From: Symbiodinium microadriaticum
Lineage: Eukaryota > Sar > Dinophyceae > Suessiales > Symbiodiniaceae
DNA length: 64,000 nt
Assembly (NCBI GenBank): GCA_001939145.1
Contig: LSRX01000008.1
Coordinates: 2,036,799-2,100,798 of the forward strand
Reading direction: 5' to 3'
Shown here: one piece after another, positions 53,901-63,149 of the stretch
How the letters are laid out: every line of letters begins with the position of its first letter
How positions within the stretch are numbered: position 1 is the first letter of the stretch
Notes under the pieces: generated by a model
Databases searched by the model: none
Told to the model about the DNA's origin: nothing
The model's input: the letters and a program-made list of their open reading frames with translations, nothing else
Made by a program: the position numbers and the translations under genes

Positions 53901-55807
53901 CTCTCTTGAAGAAGCCCAAGCTATAGCATTACTGTCTATTCGGTTTTTGACATGCTTCCCAGGGGAAATCCTGGACTAATCATCCTTGTCCCATGTTACA
54001 ACTTCATGGCGTCGGCTATAAAGCCTGTAAACCCCAAATCCTAAACCGTAACCACTACAGTAAAATAAGTTACTGGGCTTCAAGGAAATGCTCCTCAGGC
54101 GGTCAAGGGTCCATTCCGGGAGTTTGGGAACCAACCTCTTCACACAGCTATTAGGGTTTAGGGTTGCAGCAACCGTGGGCCTTTGGATACGGTTTAGGGC
54201 TGTGGACTTAGGGTTTAGGGCTCAAAGCCTCAAATTTAAGCTCTGAGTGTGGCAGACCTTCATCGTGCCAAGCGTGGGTTGCAGCACATACTTCGAGAAA
54301 GCACTGAGCGACGGTCACAACATCGACGCCGTATTTAAGCATTGGCGCACAGCTGAGTTCCCTGGCTGAGACAAACTCGGCTGTTGAGTCTGGTAGGACG
54401 CTGTTTCTGAACAGCCCACTTTTAAAACGAACAGGATGAAACGTTGTTTAAGCTTTTAGGGTGTAGCAAAAAGGCGCACTACTTCAGAAATCTGAAGGTG
54501 TATTCCTCAGTGATACTCGTTATGTAGTTAAGTTATGTTGTTATCCTAAAACGAAACCCAAAAGCCCTACACGAATTTTTGAGGCACCTCACATATGATC
54601 TGGAAAAAAACATTCCAAAGCAGGTGACATCATGGGCAGAGTTTCAGGGTTGGGGCTTGAACCCCAAACCCCAAACCCCCCTTAGGGTTTAGGGTTTCTT
54701 AGGGTTTAGGGTTTAGGGTTTTGGTTTAGGGTTTAGGGTTTAGGGCCAACCCTAAACCCGGAAGCCTAAACCGCAAAGCCCATACCTTGATCTAAGGGTG
54801 TGGGCCTCCATCCACAACCCTAAGCGCTCGGGGCTTCGAGAGTAGGGGTTTCTCTGCACCCGTAACCCTCACGCATCGGTTGAATTCCGAATCCTACATG
54901 CCATACAACAGGGCAAAAATTCAGGGTTTAGGGTTAAGCAAAGTGAAGGGGATCCGTAAAACTTCCCCTGGGCGTTCGCTTTATGAGTGCTGCATTTAGC
55001 CGGTCACCTCACGCATCACCGCCCCGCTGCTGCCTGGCCGGGGCTTAGGGTTTAGGGGTTAAACCCTGGATGGGCAGTTCTTTAAATTAGGGTCCCTTTT
55101 TTTAAGTCCCCAATTTAGTATGGCACCCTTATCAAAAGGACCCTAAACGGGACCCTAGTTTAGTCAACTACCCAAACCCTAAACCCAAACCCTAGTTTCG
55201 GTTTCGGATTCAAGGCATCAGGTTTCAGTTCCAATTGCAAAAGCTATCAACTATCGTCAAATTGCTGTGATTCTCTTGCGCACGGCTCGAGATTGTCATG
55301 CTTTAGTGGGAAACGCACTCTACAGCTGTACGGACCCCTATTTCTCCACCCACAAGACTAAACTCTACAGACTTGGGGTAAAGGATCGGCATTTCTGAAA
55401 CCTGTCTGGCGCATGCTGCCAGCGGCGCAAACCTTGCCACTGTTCGCTTCGAAGTCTCATGCCTCATCTATAGTCCCCCAAACCCTAAACCCTAAACCGG
55501 GAGGTTAGGTTTTGGAGGCTTGAGTAAGGGCGCTTTTGGGCTCAGGCATAGACAGTAAGAAACGGATTCGGAACGCTGAGCCCTAAATGCTAAGCCCTAG
55601 GCCCTAAACCCTAAGCTCTAAACCCTAAGCTCTGAACCCCAAACCCGATACCCTAAACCCTAAGCCCTAAACCCTAAGCCCTAAACCCTAAACAAGAAGC
55701 CCTAAACCTCTTACCGGATGTGCAAGGCTCGGGACTTCTAGCAGCTCCATTCAACCTCCAAAGGTCTGCCTTCGGGCTTTGGGAACTGGGAAGTTCCTGC
55801 GGCAAAG
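53901..55807 (+). CDS. Possible multi-exon plus-strand gene, unassigned
   Basis: Exon-like pieces in order. First, about 53902-53984 (SSLEEAQAIALLSIRFL). Then 54085-54155 (NAPQAVKGPFREFGNQPLH, donor in a heptamer AGG|GTTTAG), which joins in phase to 54256-54364 (TFIVPSVGCSTYFEKALS, then HNIDAVFKHWRTAEFP, GC donor). A frame at about 55215-55380 follows (PIAKAINYRQIAVILLRTA). Then 55384-55470 (SETCLAHAASGANLATVRF) and 55764-55807 (LPSGFGNWEVPAAK, donor AAG|GTTTAGGG). Only the second-third junction is phase-proved. The minus strand over 54235-54420 is also open. No family was recognised. Confidence 0.4.
55069..55175. mobile_element. Family 7 element, inverted
   Basis: CAGTTCTTTAAATTAGGGTC ... 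AGTATGGCACCCTTAT ... CCCTAGTTTAGTCAACTACC. Confidence 0.75.
55481..55663. repeat. 183-bp block duplicated exactly at 59656-59838
   Basis: Identical sequence, including the unique core GCTTTTGGGCTCAGGCATAG, occurs 4,175 bp downstream. The second copy ends at a single N. Confidence 0.95.
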
Positions 55808-55826
55808 GTTTAGGGTTTCGGGTTAA

Positions 55827-55925
55827 TATAGGGGCCTACATTACCAATACTATTTTAGGGGTTCCTCACAAAAAAAGTATAGTATAATATACCCAAAAAC
55901 TCTGTTCTGATTATTATAAGGGGGT
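55827..55925. mobile_element. Family 8 element
   Basis: TATAGGGGCCTACATTACC to CTGTTCTGATTATTATAAGG, with an AGTATAGTATAATATACCC core. Confidence 0.75.
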
Positions 55926-56086
55926 TACAGTTTGGGGTTTAGAGTTTCAGCTCTGAGTTCAAGGGTTGAGGGCATCAAGACTTCATGTTCACTGCTGCTA
56001 CTGCCGCTATGCTGCTGCAATGCTATTGCTATGGCCACTGCGACTGTGAGGCTGCGACTGCGCCTGCGGGCGACTGCCGGCAGCGG

Positions 56087-56498
56087 NNNNNNNNNNNNNN
56101 NNNNNNNNNNNNNNNNNNNNNNNNNNNNNNNNNNNNNNNNNNNNNNNNNNNNNNNNNNNNNNNNNNNNNNNNNNNNNNNNNNNNNNNNNNNNNNNNNNNN
56201 NNNNNNNNNNNNNNNNNNNNNNNNNNNNNNNNNNNNNNNNNNNNNNNNNNNNNNNNNNNNNNNNNNNNNNNNNNNNNNNNNNNNNNNNNNNNNNNNNNNN
56301 NNNNNNNNNNNNNNNNNNNNNNNNNNNNNNNNNNNNNNNNNNNNNNNNNNNNNNNNNNNNNNNNNNNNNNNNNNNNNNNNNNNNNNNNNNNNNNNNNNNN
56401 NNNNNNNNNNNNNNNNNNNNNNNNNNNNNNNNNNNNNNNNNNNNNNNNNNNNNNNNNNNNNNNNNNNNNNNNNNNNNNNNNNNNNNNNNNNNNNNNNN
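56087..56498. other. Assembly gap (412 N) ending in (AT)n
   Basis: Followed directly by an (AT)n tract at 56499-56522, like the gap at 22638. The trinucleotide-rich flank (56000-56080) adds low complexity on the other side. Confidence 0.98.
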
Positions 56499-56529
<31 letters not shown>

Positions 56530-56684
56530 CATATACATATATGTGTACAAATATGTTGGTTGAAGCTAATAGTATTCGATTTTCTATTATCAGTATTCTT
56601 CTAATTATTGAATTGTTACTATCGCTATTTTTACTGCGAAGAGAACCGCATCATTCCCATAAACCTCGAGAGGCTGGAATAAAC

Positions 56685-59282
56685 CTCGAGAGGCTGGACC
56701 TCGACTTTCGAGGGCGTCCAGGACGGGTACGGCGGTTCTGGGCGATGGGCTTCTTCCATGTGCACAGATGGCAGTGGTCACCTGAGTTTAGGGGCTTGGA
56801 CTTCTAGGATTCAGGGTCTGCGGGGCTTAGGCCCTCTAAGGTTTAGGGCCTATAGGACTTCGAGGCTTTTGGGTTTCAGGGTCTCGGGTTCGGGGTTTAG
56901 GGTTAAGGGCTTTAGGGTTTAGGGTTTCGGGGCACCTCGGCGGCAGGAACGAGTGAAGTTTGAGGATTCTCACCTTTCTAAGCTTAGGTGAGTTCCGGCT
57001 ACGATTCTTACTATTTAGGATTTAGGGTTTATGATGCAGGGTTTAGGATTTAGGATTTAGGGTCTTGAGTTTTCAAGGCTTGTTGGACTAGAGGCGTTGG
57101 GATCTGAGTTGCAAGGTATCGCGTGCGTGCGGGCTTGGATTTCCTGGACATTTTACACTAAAGCCTCGCTTAGTCTAGGGTTTAGGGTTTAGGGTTTAGG
57201 CAGCTGACTTGTGGGTCCATGCTGGAAGACTTTGTTGGCTCCTGATGATTTTGGGATAGTCTGATTATGATCTGTTTTCGCTATTTGTCATTTGCTATGT
57301 GTTGGTGTTGCTGTTGTTGCTACTCCTGTGCTATTGCTATTGCTATTGTTACTATTACGATTATTACTGCTAGTATTACATACGTTTTTGGCTATGGCTA
57401 TGATTAGTACTTGATGTCATGTGTAGTATTTCTACGACTGTTGTTGTCATTAGCGAACACCTCGCTGTGGAACGGAAGGGTCTCTGAGTGGTCCACCAGA
57501 GAGGAAGAGGTGGCGCTGATTTCAATTTTCCTCTAAACCATAAGCCCGAAACCCCCTAAACCCTAAACCCTGAACCCTAAACCAGTTCCACTGGTACTAG
57601 TGTAAGGGGCTAAATACTTAATTCCGGGTTTGGGGCTCCTATGTAGCATAAATGTAACAAGGAACTCCATGCAAGGAATAATATTTGTAGTTGTTGAGGT
57701 TTCTATAGTAGTCACTTCTTCATCCCTCACAACAGCGTTGCATTCTGCAAGCGTTTCGGAGTTGAGGGTCTTGCGTCCCGTCTGATGGTTGCGCGCATGA
57801 TGCTGGTGATTCTGCTGATGGTGTGGTTCATTGTGAGTAGATGCTGGCCCAGTCGACGTGAGCAGACCTTTCAATAACTCCCCTGCATTTCGGGTTGCTG
57901 GTCACAGTCTAGACAACCTGTCTACGTCAAAATCCTAAACGCAAGGTGGCCTGAGCTATACACCCTGAAGACACAAAAGCCCAAAAATGAAATCTGCTTC
58001 ATCTGCCGTTAACATGCAGCACTCCCAGCCGCAATTACCGAACCTCAACAAATATCAAAACTCACCAAAAACAAGCCAATGCCAAACTTCATCTTCACTG
58101 TCTGTAAACGTGGTTAAGCTTTAAACAAAGCCTTGGTTGGCAGGTTTTGGAGTTCGCCGTGCGGGTTGGGGGTCTGACCCGTTGGGTATCGTCGACCGAT
58201 AGGTCAGTTGAAAGGTCTTCAATGCCCTTCATTCTGGAATACACGCGTTTCCACGCTTTTGATTTCAGCTTAATGTAGAGCTTCAGAGAAAGTCCTTGCT
58301 CGGTGTTCTGAGTCACAGACTGCAGCCGAGCGAGATAGGTCACAAGTCACAAGACATCGAAGGTAATGCTCGATAGAAGTGGTTCCTCCACTGTACCCAG
58401 TCTTTCGGAGAAAGCCCCCAAACATGTAATCGGACGGTTTAGGGTTTTAGGGTTTAGAGTTTAGGGTTTCTCCAAACAATCTTGACAGCTCCTTACATAT
58501 ACCTCATGAAGCGATCCCTGTAAAACATGAACACATGCCCTGAATTGCCGCCACCCTAAGATCCCTGATCCAAGGAGTTCTACTGAACTGCCAATACCCG
58601 TTAGAAACAAAGGCCCCTTGATGAAGCATCGGTGCTATACTTTAACGACACGATTCTCTAAGTTATTGGGGACCCAATGACCCTTGATCGTCGGGACCTT
58701 ATGCCCTTAGGCTATGAATCCCTATATGGCATATGAACCTTAAAGTCCTTAGGGTATTTGAGACAGGAGACTCTGGGAATTCGGCTTCCTCAACTTTTGT
58801 AGACAGATCCCAAGACACACAGGTAAAGACGTACCACTGGGACCTAAACCTACACCCTACCAAAGCCTAAACCCTAAATGGTACCCTAAACCCGACAGTA
58901 AACCCTAAACCCCATACTACTAAACCTGACCTGGTTCCCTCAAAAGGCCATATTAAACATGATCATTGTTAATCCGTTGTATCCAACAAGGACCCAGTTT
59001 AAATGGAGCCATGAACCCTATAACCCCAAACCCTAAACCCTGAACCCTAAACCGATAGAACCCCCCTGTTTTTGAGGCCCAAGACCAGGAGTCCATGAAC
59101 CCTCAAGGGCCCACAACTGTGAAATCCTAAACCCTAAACCCTCAAACCCTAAAGCCCCAAAAACCCTAAAACCCTATAACCCCAAACCCTAAACCCTAGA
59201 CCCCAAAACCCAAAACTGAGAAGTCTTTCCGAGCTGCAGTCGGCGCCGTCCTTGCAGCCCTTGCCCTTCGTCGCGTATTTGC
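56685..59282 (-). CDS. Cys/His zinc-finger-like protein, two exons (partial)
   Basis: Exon 59282-59235 (acceptor CCTAG|GC) reads KYATKGKGCKDGADC and ends with a GC donor (TGCA|GCTCGG). The next exon, 56781 to about 56685 (acceptor CTCAG|GTGACC), completes the serine codon and continues DHCHLCTWKKPIAQN, then a basic RPGRPRKSRSS with an AT-hook-like core. The join gives CxxxxxCxxxCHxC, the Cys/His arrangement frequent in small dinoflagellate CCCH-type proteins; nucleic acid binding is the usual guess. The intron is about 2.45 kb and holds plus-strand exon candidates. A 20-bp tandem duplication (56659-56698, AACCTCGAGAGGCTGGA) lies at the end of the second exon. Confidence 0.55.
56947..56987 (+). 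CDS. Candidate plus-strand exon with consensus donor
   Basis: 41 nt between GGCAG|GAACGA and CTTAG|GTGAGT, reading ERVKFEDSHLSKL. A plus-strand piece at about 57200-57243 (LTCGSMLEDFVGS, stop) could be a terminal exon. Both overlap the intron of the minus-strand zinc-finger-like gene. Confidence 0.45.
57605..57712. mobile_element. Family 8 element, diverged
   Basis: AGGGGCTAAATACTTAATTC ... AACAAGGAACTCCATGCAAGG ... GTTGAGGTTTCTATAG. It abuts the minus-strand exon candidate at 57713-57888. Confidence 0.6.
57713..57888 (-). CDS. Candidate His-rich exon, strand uncertain
   Basis: After ATGCAG|GG the minus strand reads ELLKGLLTSTGPASTHNEP, HHQQNHQHHARNHQT, then LAECNAVVRDEEV. The plus strand over the same bases is also open and gives a hydrophobic run (VARMMLVILLMVWFIVS), so strand choice is unsure. 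A family 8 element abuts the low-coordinate end. Confidence 0.35.
58095..58343 (-). CDS. Candidate coding stretch, unassigned
   Basis: Minus-strand frame of 82 codons without heptamers: YLARLQSVTQNTEQGLSL, KLYIKLKSKAWKRVYSRM, KGIEDLSTDLSVDDTQR. The composition is basic then acidic. Splice borders are not fixed, and no family was recognised. Confidence 0.4.
   Translation of the reverse strand: MTYLARLQSVTQNTEQGLSLKLYIKLKSKAWKRVYSRMKGIEDLSTDLSVDDTQRVRPPTRTANSKTCQPRLCLKLNHVYRQ
58673..58755. mobile_element. Family 1 TIR element, inverted and diverged
   Basis: The reverse-complement signature ATGAATCCCTATATGGCATATGA and an AAAGTCCTTAGGGT end match family 1. Confidence 0.65.
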
Positions 59283-59655
59283 CTAGGACACTAGGCTTCA
59301 AGCAGCTACGGTTTAGGGCTTACGGCTTGAATGGTTTTTAGGGTTTGGGGTTCAGGGTTTAAGGATTAGAGTTTAGGGTTCAGGGTTTAAGGTATAGGGT
59401 TTAGGGCTTAGGGTGTAGGGCTTAAGGCTTGAAGTTTAGGGTTTAAAAGCGTCATAGGGCTTAGGATTTGAGGTTCAGGGTTTCGGGCTATAGAGACCAA
59501 CTCTGTGTGTATATCAGTGCTGGATTTGCAACTCGCTGCTTGACCTGCTGAAATTAGTATAGTCAGATAATGCTAAACAGGTTTAGGACTTATGGTTCAA
59601 CCTACCCTAAGTCCTAAAATCCTAAACCCTAAAACCCTGAACCCTAAAAACCCTA

Positions 59656-59838
59656 AACCCTAAACCCTAAACCGGGAGGTTAGGTTTTGGAGGCTTGAGT
59701 AAGGGCGCTTTTGGGCTCAGGCATAGACAGTAAGAAACGGATTCGGAACGCTGAGCCCTAAATGCTAAGCCCTAGGCCCTAAACCCTAAGCTCTAAACCC
59801 TAAGCTCTGAACCCCAAACCCGATACCCTAAACCCTAA
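59656..59838. repeat. Exact second copy of the 183-bp block
   Basis: Matches 55481-55663 base for base and stops at the N at 59839, which suggests a gap-filling or assembly join. Confidence 0.95.
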
Positions 59839-60179
59839 NAAACCCTAAGCAGGGTCGAAGGCTCCCTAAACTCGTAAACCCTTGAACCCTGCATCCTCCC
59901 TGTGAACTTTTGGAACTGGAGGCTAGGGTTTAGGGTTTAGGGTTTAAAGGCTCCTGGTATGGGGCCTTTTGACAAGGCTGGGCGGGGCTGGGCTGGGCTG
60001 GGCTGGGCTGGGCTGGGTTGGCTGGCTGGGCTAGGCTGGGCTGGCTGGGCTGGTCTGGGAGGCTGGGCTGGCTGCTGGGCTGGGCTGGGCCACATTGGGC
60101 TGGGCTGACAGCTGGTTGCTGGGCTGGTGGTGAGGATGATGTTGTTGTTGGTTGATGATGATGGCGATGGTGTTGATGG

Positions 60180-60217
<38 letters not shown>

Positions 60218-61135
60218 CTGATGCTGATGATGATGATGATGATGACGATGATGATGATGATGATGCTGATGCCAATGCTAAGGTAATGAATCTGCCGCTG
60301 ATGATGACGACGAAATGGGTGATGATGAGACAAAGACGAAGGATGATGATGATGATGATGATGATGACGAACACGATCATGATGATGATGATGATGATGA
60401 TGATTGTGATGTTGATGATGACAATGGCCATGCTGGTATGATGCTGCAAGGGCGATGGTGGCGGTGACGATGATGATGACGATGATTATGATGGTGCAGA
60501 CAGTTGTGATGGTGGCGAGGGCAGTGCTTATTGCGACAATGTTTGACGGCGACACAGGATAGTGGTATGATGATCATCACAGACAGTGGCGGTGATGATG
60601 GATCGTAGTGATCGTGGTTCGCGAAATCAACCGCCACCCTAGGCTCCCGAAAACCCGAAACACTCACACTCCGTCCCAGCAGCATGCAGCATTGCATGTG
60701 AAGGGATGCCCTGGCAAACCACATTCGGAATGACAGGGACCCTAGGGGTCCATGTACCTAATAATGGGCTTAGGGTTTAGGGAGTAGGGCTTAGAATTAC
60801 GGGCATCAGGGTTTAGGGATTAGGGTTTAGGGCAAAGTCTGGGGATCCTTAGAGGAAATGTCCGGGCTGCCATGGGGTTACAAGTCTCCGTCTCCGTGGA
60901 GGGTTTAGGGTCTAGGGTCTAGGGTTAATCCAACAGGCTTTTAGAGCCTCCCCAAGAAGGGCCACCCCAAACTATTAGGCCCTAATAGTCGCTATTAGTC
61001 GCTATTAGTCCCTATTAGGCCCTATTAGTCCCTAATAGGCCCTATTAGTCCCTAATAGGCACTATTAGCCTGAAAAAGCGGTGTCGGGTGCTGTCAAGAG
61101 CTTGGCACAAGCAGCAGACAACCATGCAGTCAGAT
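59839..61135. repeat. Simple and tandem repeats
   Basis: (GGGCT)n at about 59985-60115, (GAT)n-rich from 60125 to 60620, and a short-unit tandem array (CCCTATTAGTC/CCTAATAGGC) at about 60980-61070. The long Ile/His/Ser open frames across the GAT tract are artefacts. A minus-strand frame near 60630-60724 (MWFARASLHMQCCMLLG) is too weak to call. Confidence 0.9.
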
Positions 61136-61621
61136 TCATCGGATGTTTTGCTCACGATGATGCCTTGCCTCGTGCACGCTTAGGCTTAGCCTGAGCTTTC
61201 GGTGCGGATGATGCAGACTTCCCAGACGCTTTGGGCTGTGCACCTCTCCCCCTGCCTCGGGTTCCCCGTGCGATTCGGATGTTGCTCCCCGTGCAGGGGC
61301 AGATGATTCGGACACTGCAATTTGACCCGCTGTAGGATCCAGCAATCCTGTAGATGATGTGAACTTATCTGCTCGGTGGGCCTGCACGCAACGGGAAGGA
61401 GACACGACAGTTGACGACTGTTGATGTTCTGGGTCTGTGCTTGCTCCCTGCCTGGCAGCTTCTGTTGCTCCAGGAGTTGTTCGGACGTATCTTCCCCATA
61501 CCCACGCAAGAACCTCGTGTAGAGCCTGATACTCCGTGAGTTTGCGGACTGGACCGTCCCAGGTGACGGATTTGGTGTCAGGACCTCCCAGAGGATCCCG
61601 CGAAGCGTTCGGTCCTGCCAA
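61136..61621 (-). CDS. Terminal exon of an unassigned Ser/Pro/Glu-rich protein
   Basis: The longest clean open frame here: about 161 codons from acceptor CTTAAG|TTGGCAGG to a TGA. It begins PNASRDPLGGPDTKSVTWDG, has a hydrophobic patch (ALHEVLAWVWGRYV), then a disordered-looking stretch rich in Ser, Thr, Pro, Glu and Ala (VSESSAPARGATSES). It ends basic and His-rich (LHHPHRKLRLSLS). There is no ATG at its start, so upstream exons are expected beyond 61.6 kb. A second minus frame is open for 107 codons inside it. No family was recognised; a transposon-derived origin is possible but not shown. Confidence 0.5.
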   Translation of the reverse strand: MAGPNASRDPLGGPDTKSVTWDGPVRKLTEYQALHEVLAWVWGRYVRTTPGATEAARQGASTDPEHQQSSTVVSPSRCVQAHRADKFTSSTGLLDPTAGQIAVSESSAPARGATSESHGEPEAGGEVHSPKRLGSLHHPHRKLRLSLSVHEARHHREQNIR

Positions 61622-62140
61622 CTTAAGGGTCTGGGCTAAACCCTAAACCCTAAACCCTTAAGGGTCTAGGGTTTAGGGGTTTAAGGGTTGGTTTAGGGGT
61701 TTAGGAGGTTAGGTTGTCGGATCCGGGACCTGAGGTACTGTCCAGCAGATTAGCACAGCGCAAGAACACCACGCACGGTTTAGGATTTAGGGTTCAGGGG
61801 TTGAGGGTTTCGGGGTTTAGGTCTAGGGGTTTAGGATGTATAGGGTTTAGGGCTTGAGGGGCAGGTTTCAATATCAGGGCCCCTTCATATCAGAATTCCA
61901 GGCTAAGCCCTCAAACCCCTAAATCTAGACCCCTAAACCACGAAAACCCAAAAGGGTTTTGGAGCACTCAGGTGTTTGACATTCATGCGGCCTTGTGATG
62001 GGAGCTATACGAGCTTTAAACTCCCCGGCGAGTTAAGGATCATAAAGTCGGTAGGGTTTAGGGTCTAGGGTTTAGGGTTTAGGATCTCGGGTTTCAGGTT
62101 TGGGGGTTTAAGTTTCGGGTTTGGAGCTCGGGACCATAAG
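61622..62140. other. Heptamer-rich intron or intergenic DNA
   Basis: Heptamers in both orientations and short direct repeats such as CTTAAGGGTCTGGG / CTTAAGGGTCTAGGG. No exon was recognised. Confidence 0.5.
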
Positions 62141-62236
62141 GTCGTCGATGGTTCTGTGCAGGACCACCACTACGGTTCTCTGTGACAGACGTCATTCGAA
62201 GAGTTTGCCAGCCTCGTGGTCTTGATGCGTGTATAG
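62141..62236 (+). CDS. Candidate exon, unassigned
   Basis: 96 nt between CATAAG|GTCGTC and ATAG|GTTAGT. It reads RRWFCAGPPLRFSVTDVIR then RVCQPRGLDACI, with good splice sites and no heptamers. The next two exons are on the same strand but their phases do not chain directly, so other exons must lie between if it is one gene. Confidence 0.5.
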
Positions 62237-62314
62237 GTTAGTTTGGCGCTTGGAGAGGGGAAATTGCTGGGTAGCCGAAATGCCAAAGCCTAAACCTCTC
62301 CGTTAGCCCCACAG

Positions 62315-62382
62315 CCGGATGCAACTGACAGTGATGAAGCTCACACACCAACCCAAGTGAAACAAGACGTCGCTATCCGGAG
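62315..62382 (+). CDS. Candidate exon, unassigned
   Basis: 68 nt between CCACAG|CCGGAT and CGGAG|GTCGGT, reading PDATDSDEAHTPTQVKQDVA. Acidic and polar; no family recognised. Confidence 0.45.
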
Positions 62383-62429
62383 GTCGGTAAACAGCTGCGG
62401 GTGGCGATTAATTAGAGCTGCGTTATTGC

Positions 62430-62620
62430 GACAACCCGTCTCTCTCTCCCTCTCTCTCTCACACACACACACAGGCTGAGACGCACACGCACCCACGTAC
62501 ATATATATCTATATATATATATATATGCTAACCCCCACCATATATATATATATATGTAAGCACACCTAAGTATATATATATATATACACATGATTCATAC
62601 ATGATGCAGACACACACACG
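62430..62620. repeat. (CT)n, (AC)n and (TA)n microsatellites
   Basis: Several dinucleotide runs in tandem, including TCTCTCTC, ACACACAC and three TATATATA tracts. Confidence 0.95.
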
Positions 62621-62647
62621 TACACGCAACTCCCAGTTTATGTCCAG

Positions 62648-62806
62648 AACGCTGTAGAGTTCTGGAGAGGATGTCACTGTAGACAATGTAGACGCATGGG
62701 AAGACGTGGAACGGAGTACGCCTGCATCCCGTATTGCGATGGCTCCGAACGCCAAGGAAGCCACTTACAATACAGCATGCACTTCCCAAAGTCGCCGCAT
62801 GGAACC
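62648..62806 (+). CDS. Cys-rich candidate exon, unassigned
   Basis: 159 nt, phase 0 to 0, between GTCCAG|AACGCT and GGAACC|GTGAAT. It reads NAVEFWRGCHCRQCRRMGRR, then GTEYACIPYCDGSERQGSH. Five cysteines (CxCxxC and later CxxxC) could bind a metal. The minus strand is also open here (a frame ending TSSPELYSVLDINWEL), so the strand is probable rather than certain. Confidence 0.45.
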
Positions 62807-63077
62807 GTGAATCCTATAAACCCTTTAAAACCCTGAACTTAATTCTGAACCCTACACACCCCTCAACCCGAGCCTCGCCAACTCCCGATGAATCCCTGAA
62901 CTCAGCAGAACTCGGAAGTCCTAAACATAAACAGCTTATGGCTTTGGATGGCTGCCTGGGAATCCAAAAACCTACCGTTTTGGGTCAAAACCTACAACTT
63001 TGCAGGGGTTTGGGGTCACAGGTTGGGGTTTAGGGTTAGTTGAGGTTCCAAACCGCGAACACGAAACCCTACGGTAG

Positions 63078-63149
63078 CCCAGCCTTGGGAGCCGTAGGAG
63101 ACACACAAGGGATACTGCAAGGTCTTCTGATCCGCATCGGCCTCGCGAG
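63078..63149 (+). CDS. Candidate exon, unassigned
   Basis: 72 nt between CGGTAG|CCCAGC and GCGAG|GTGCAC, reading PALGAVGDTQGILQGLL then IRIGLA. Clean donor, and heptamer-free. Confidence 0.5.

Noticed and set aside
59937-60724. Four open frames of 104-174 codons (Ile/His/Ser/Asp runs)
   Set aside because: Built from (GGGCT)n and (GAT)n repeats; each repeat frame is open for trivial reasons.
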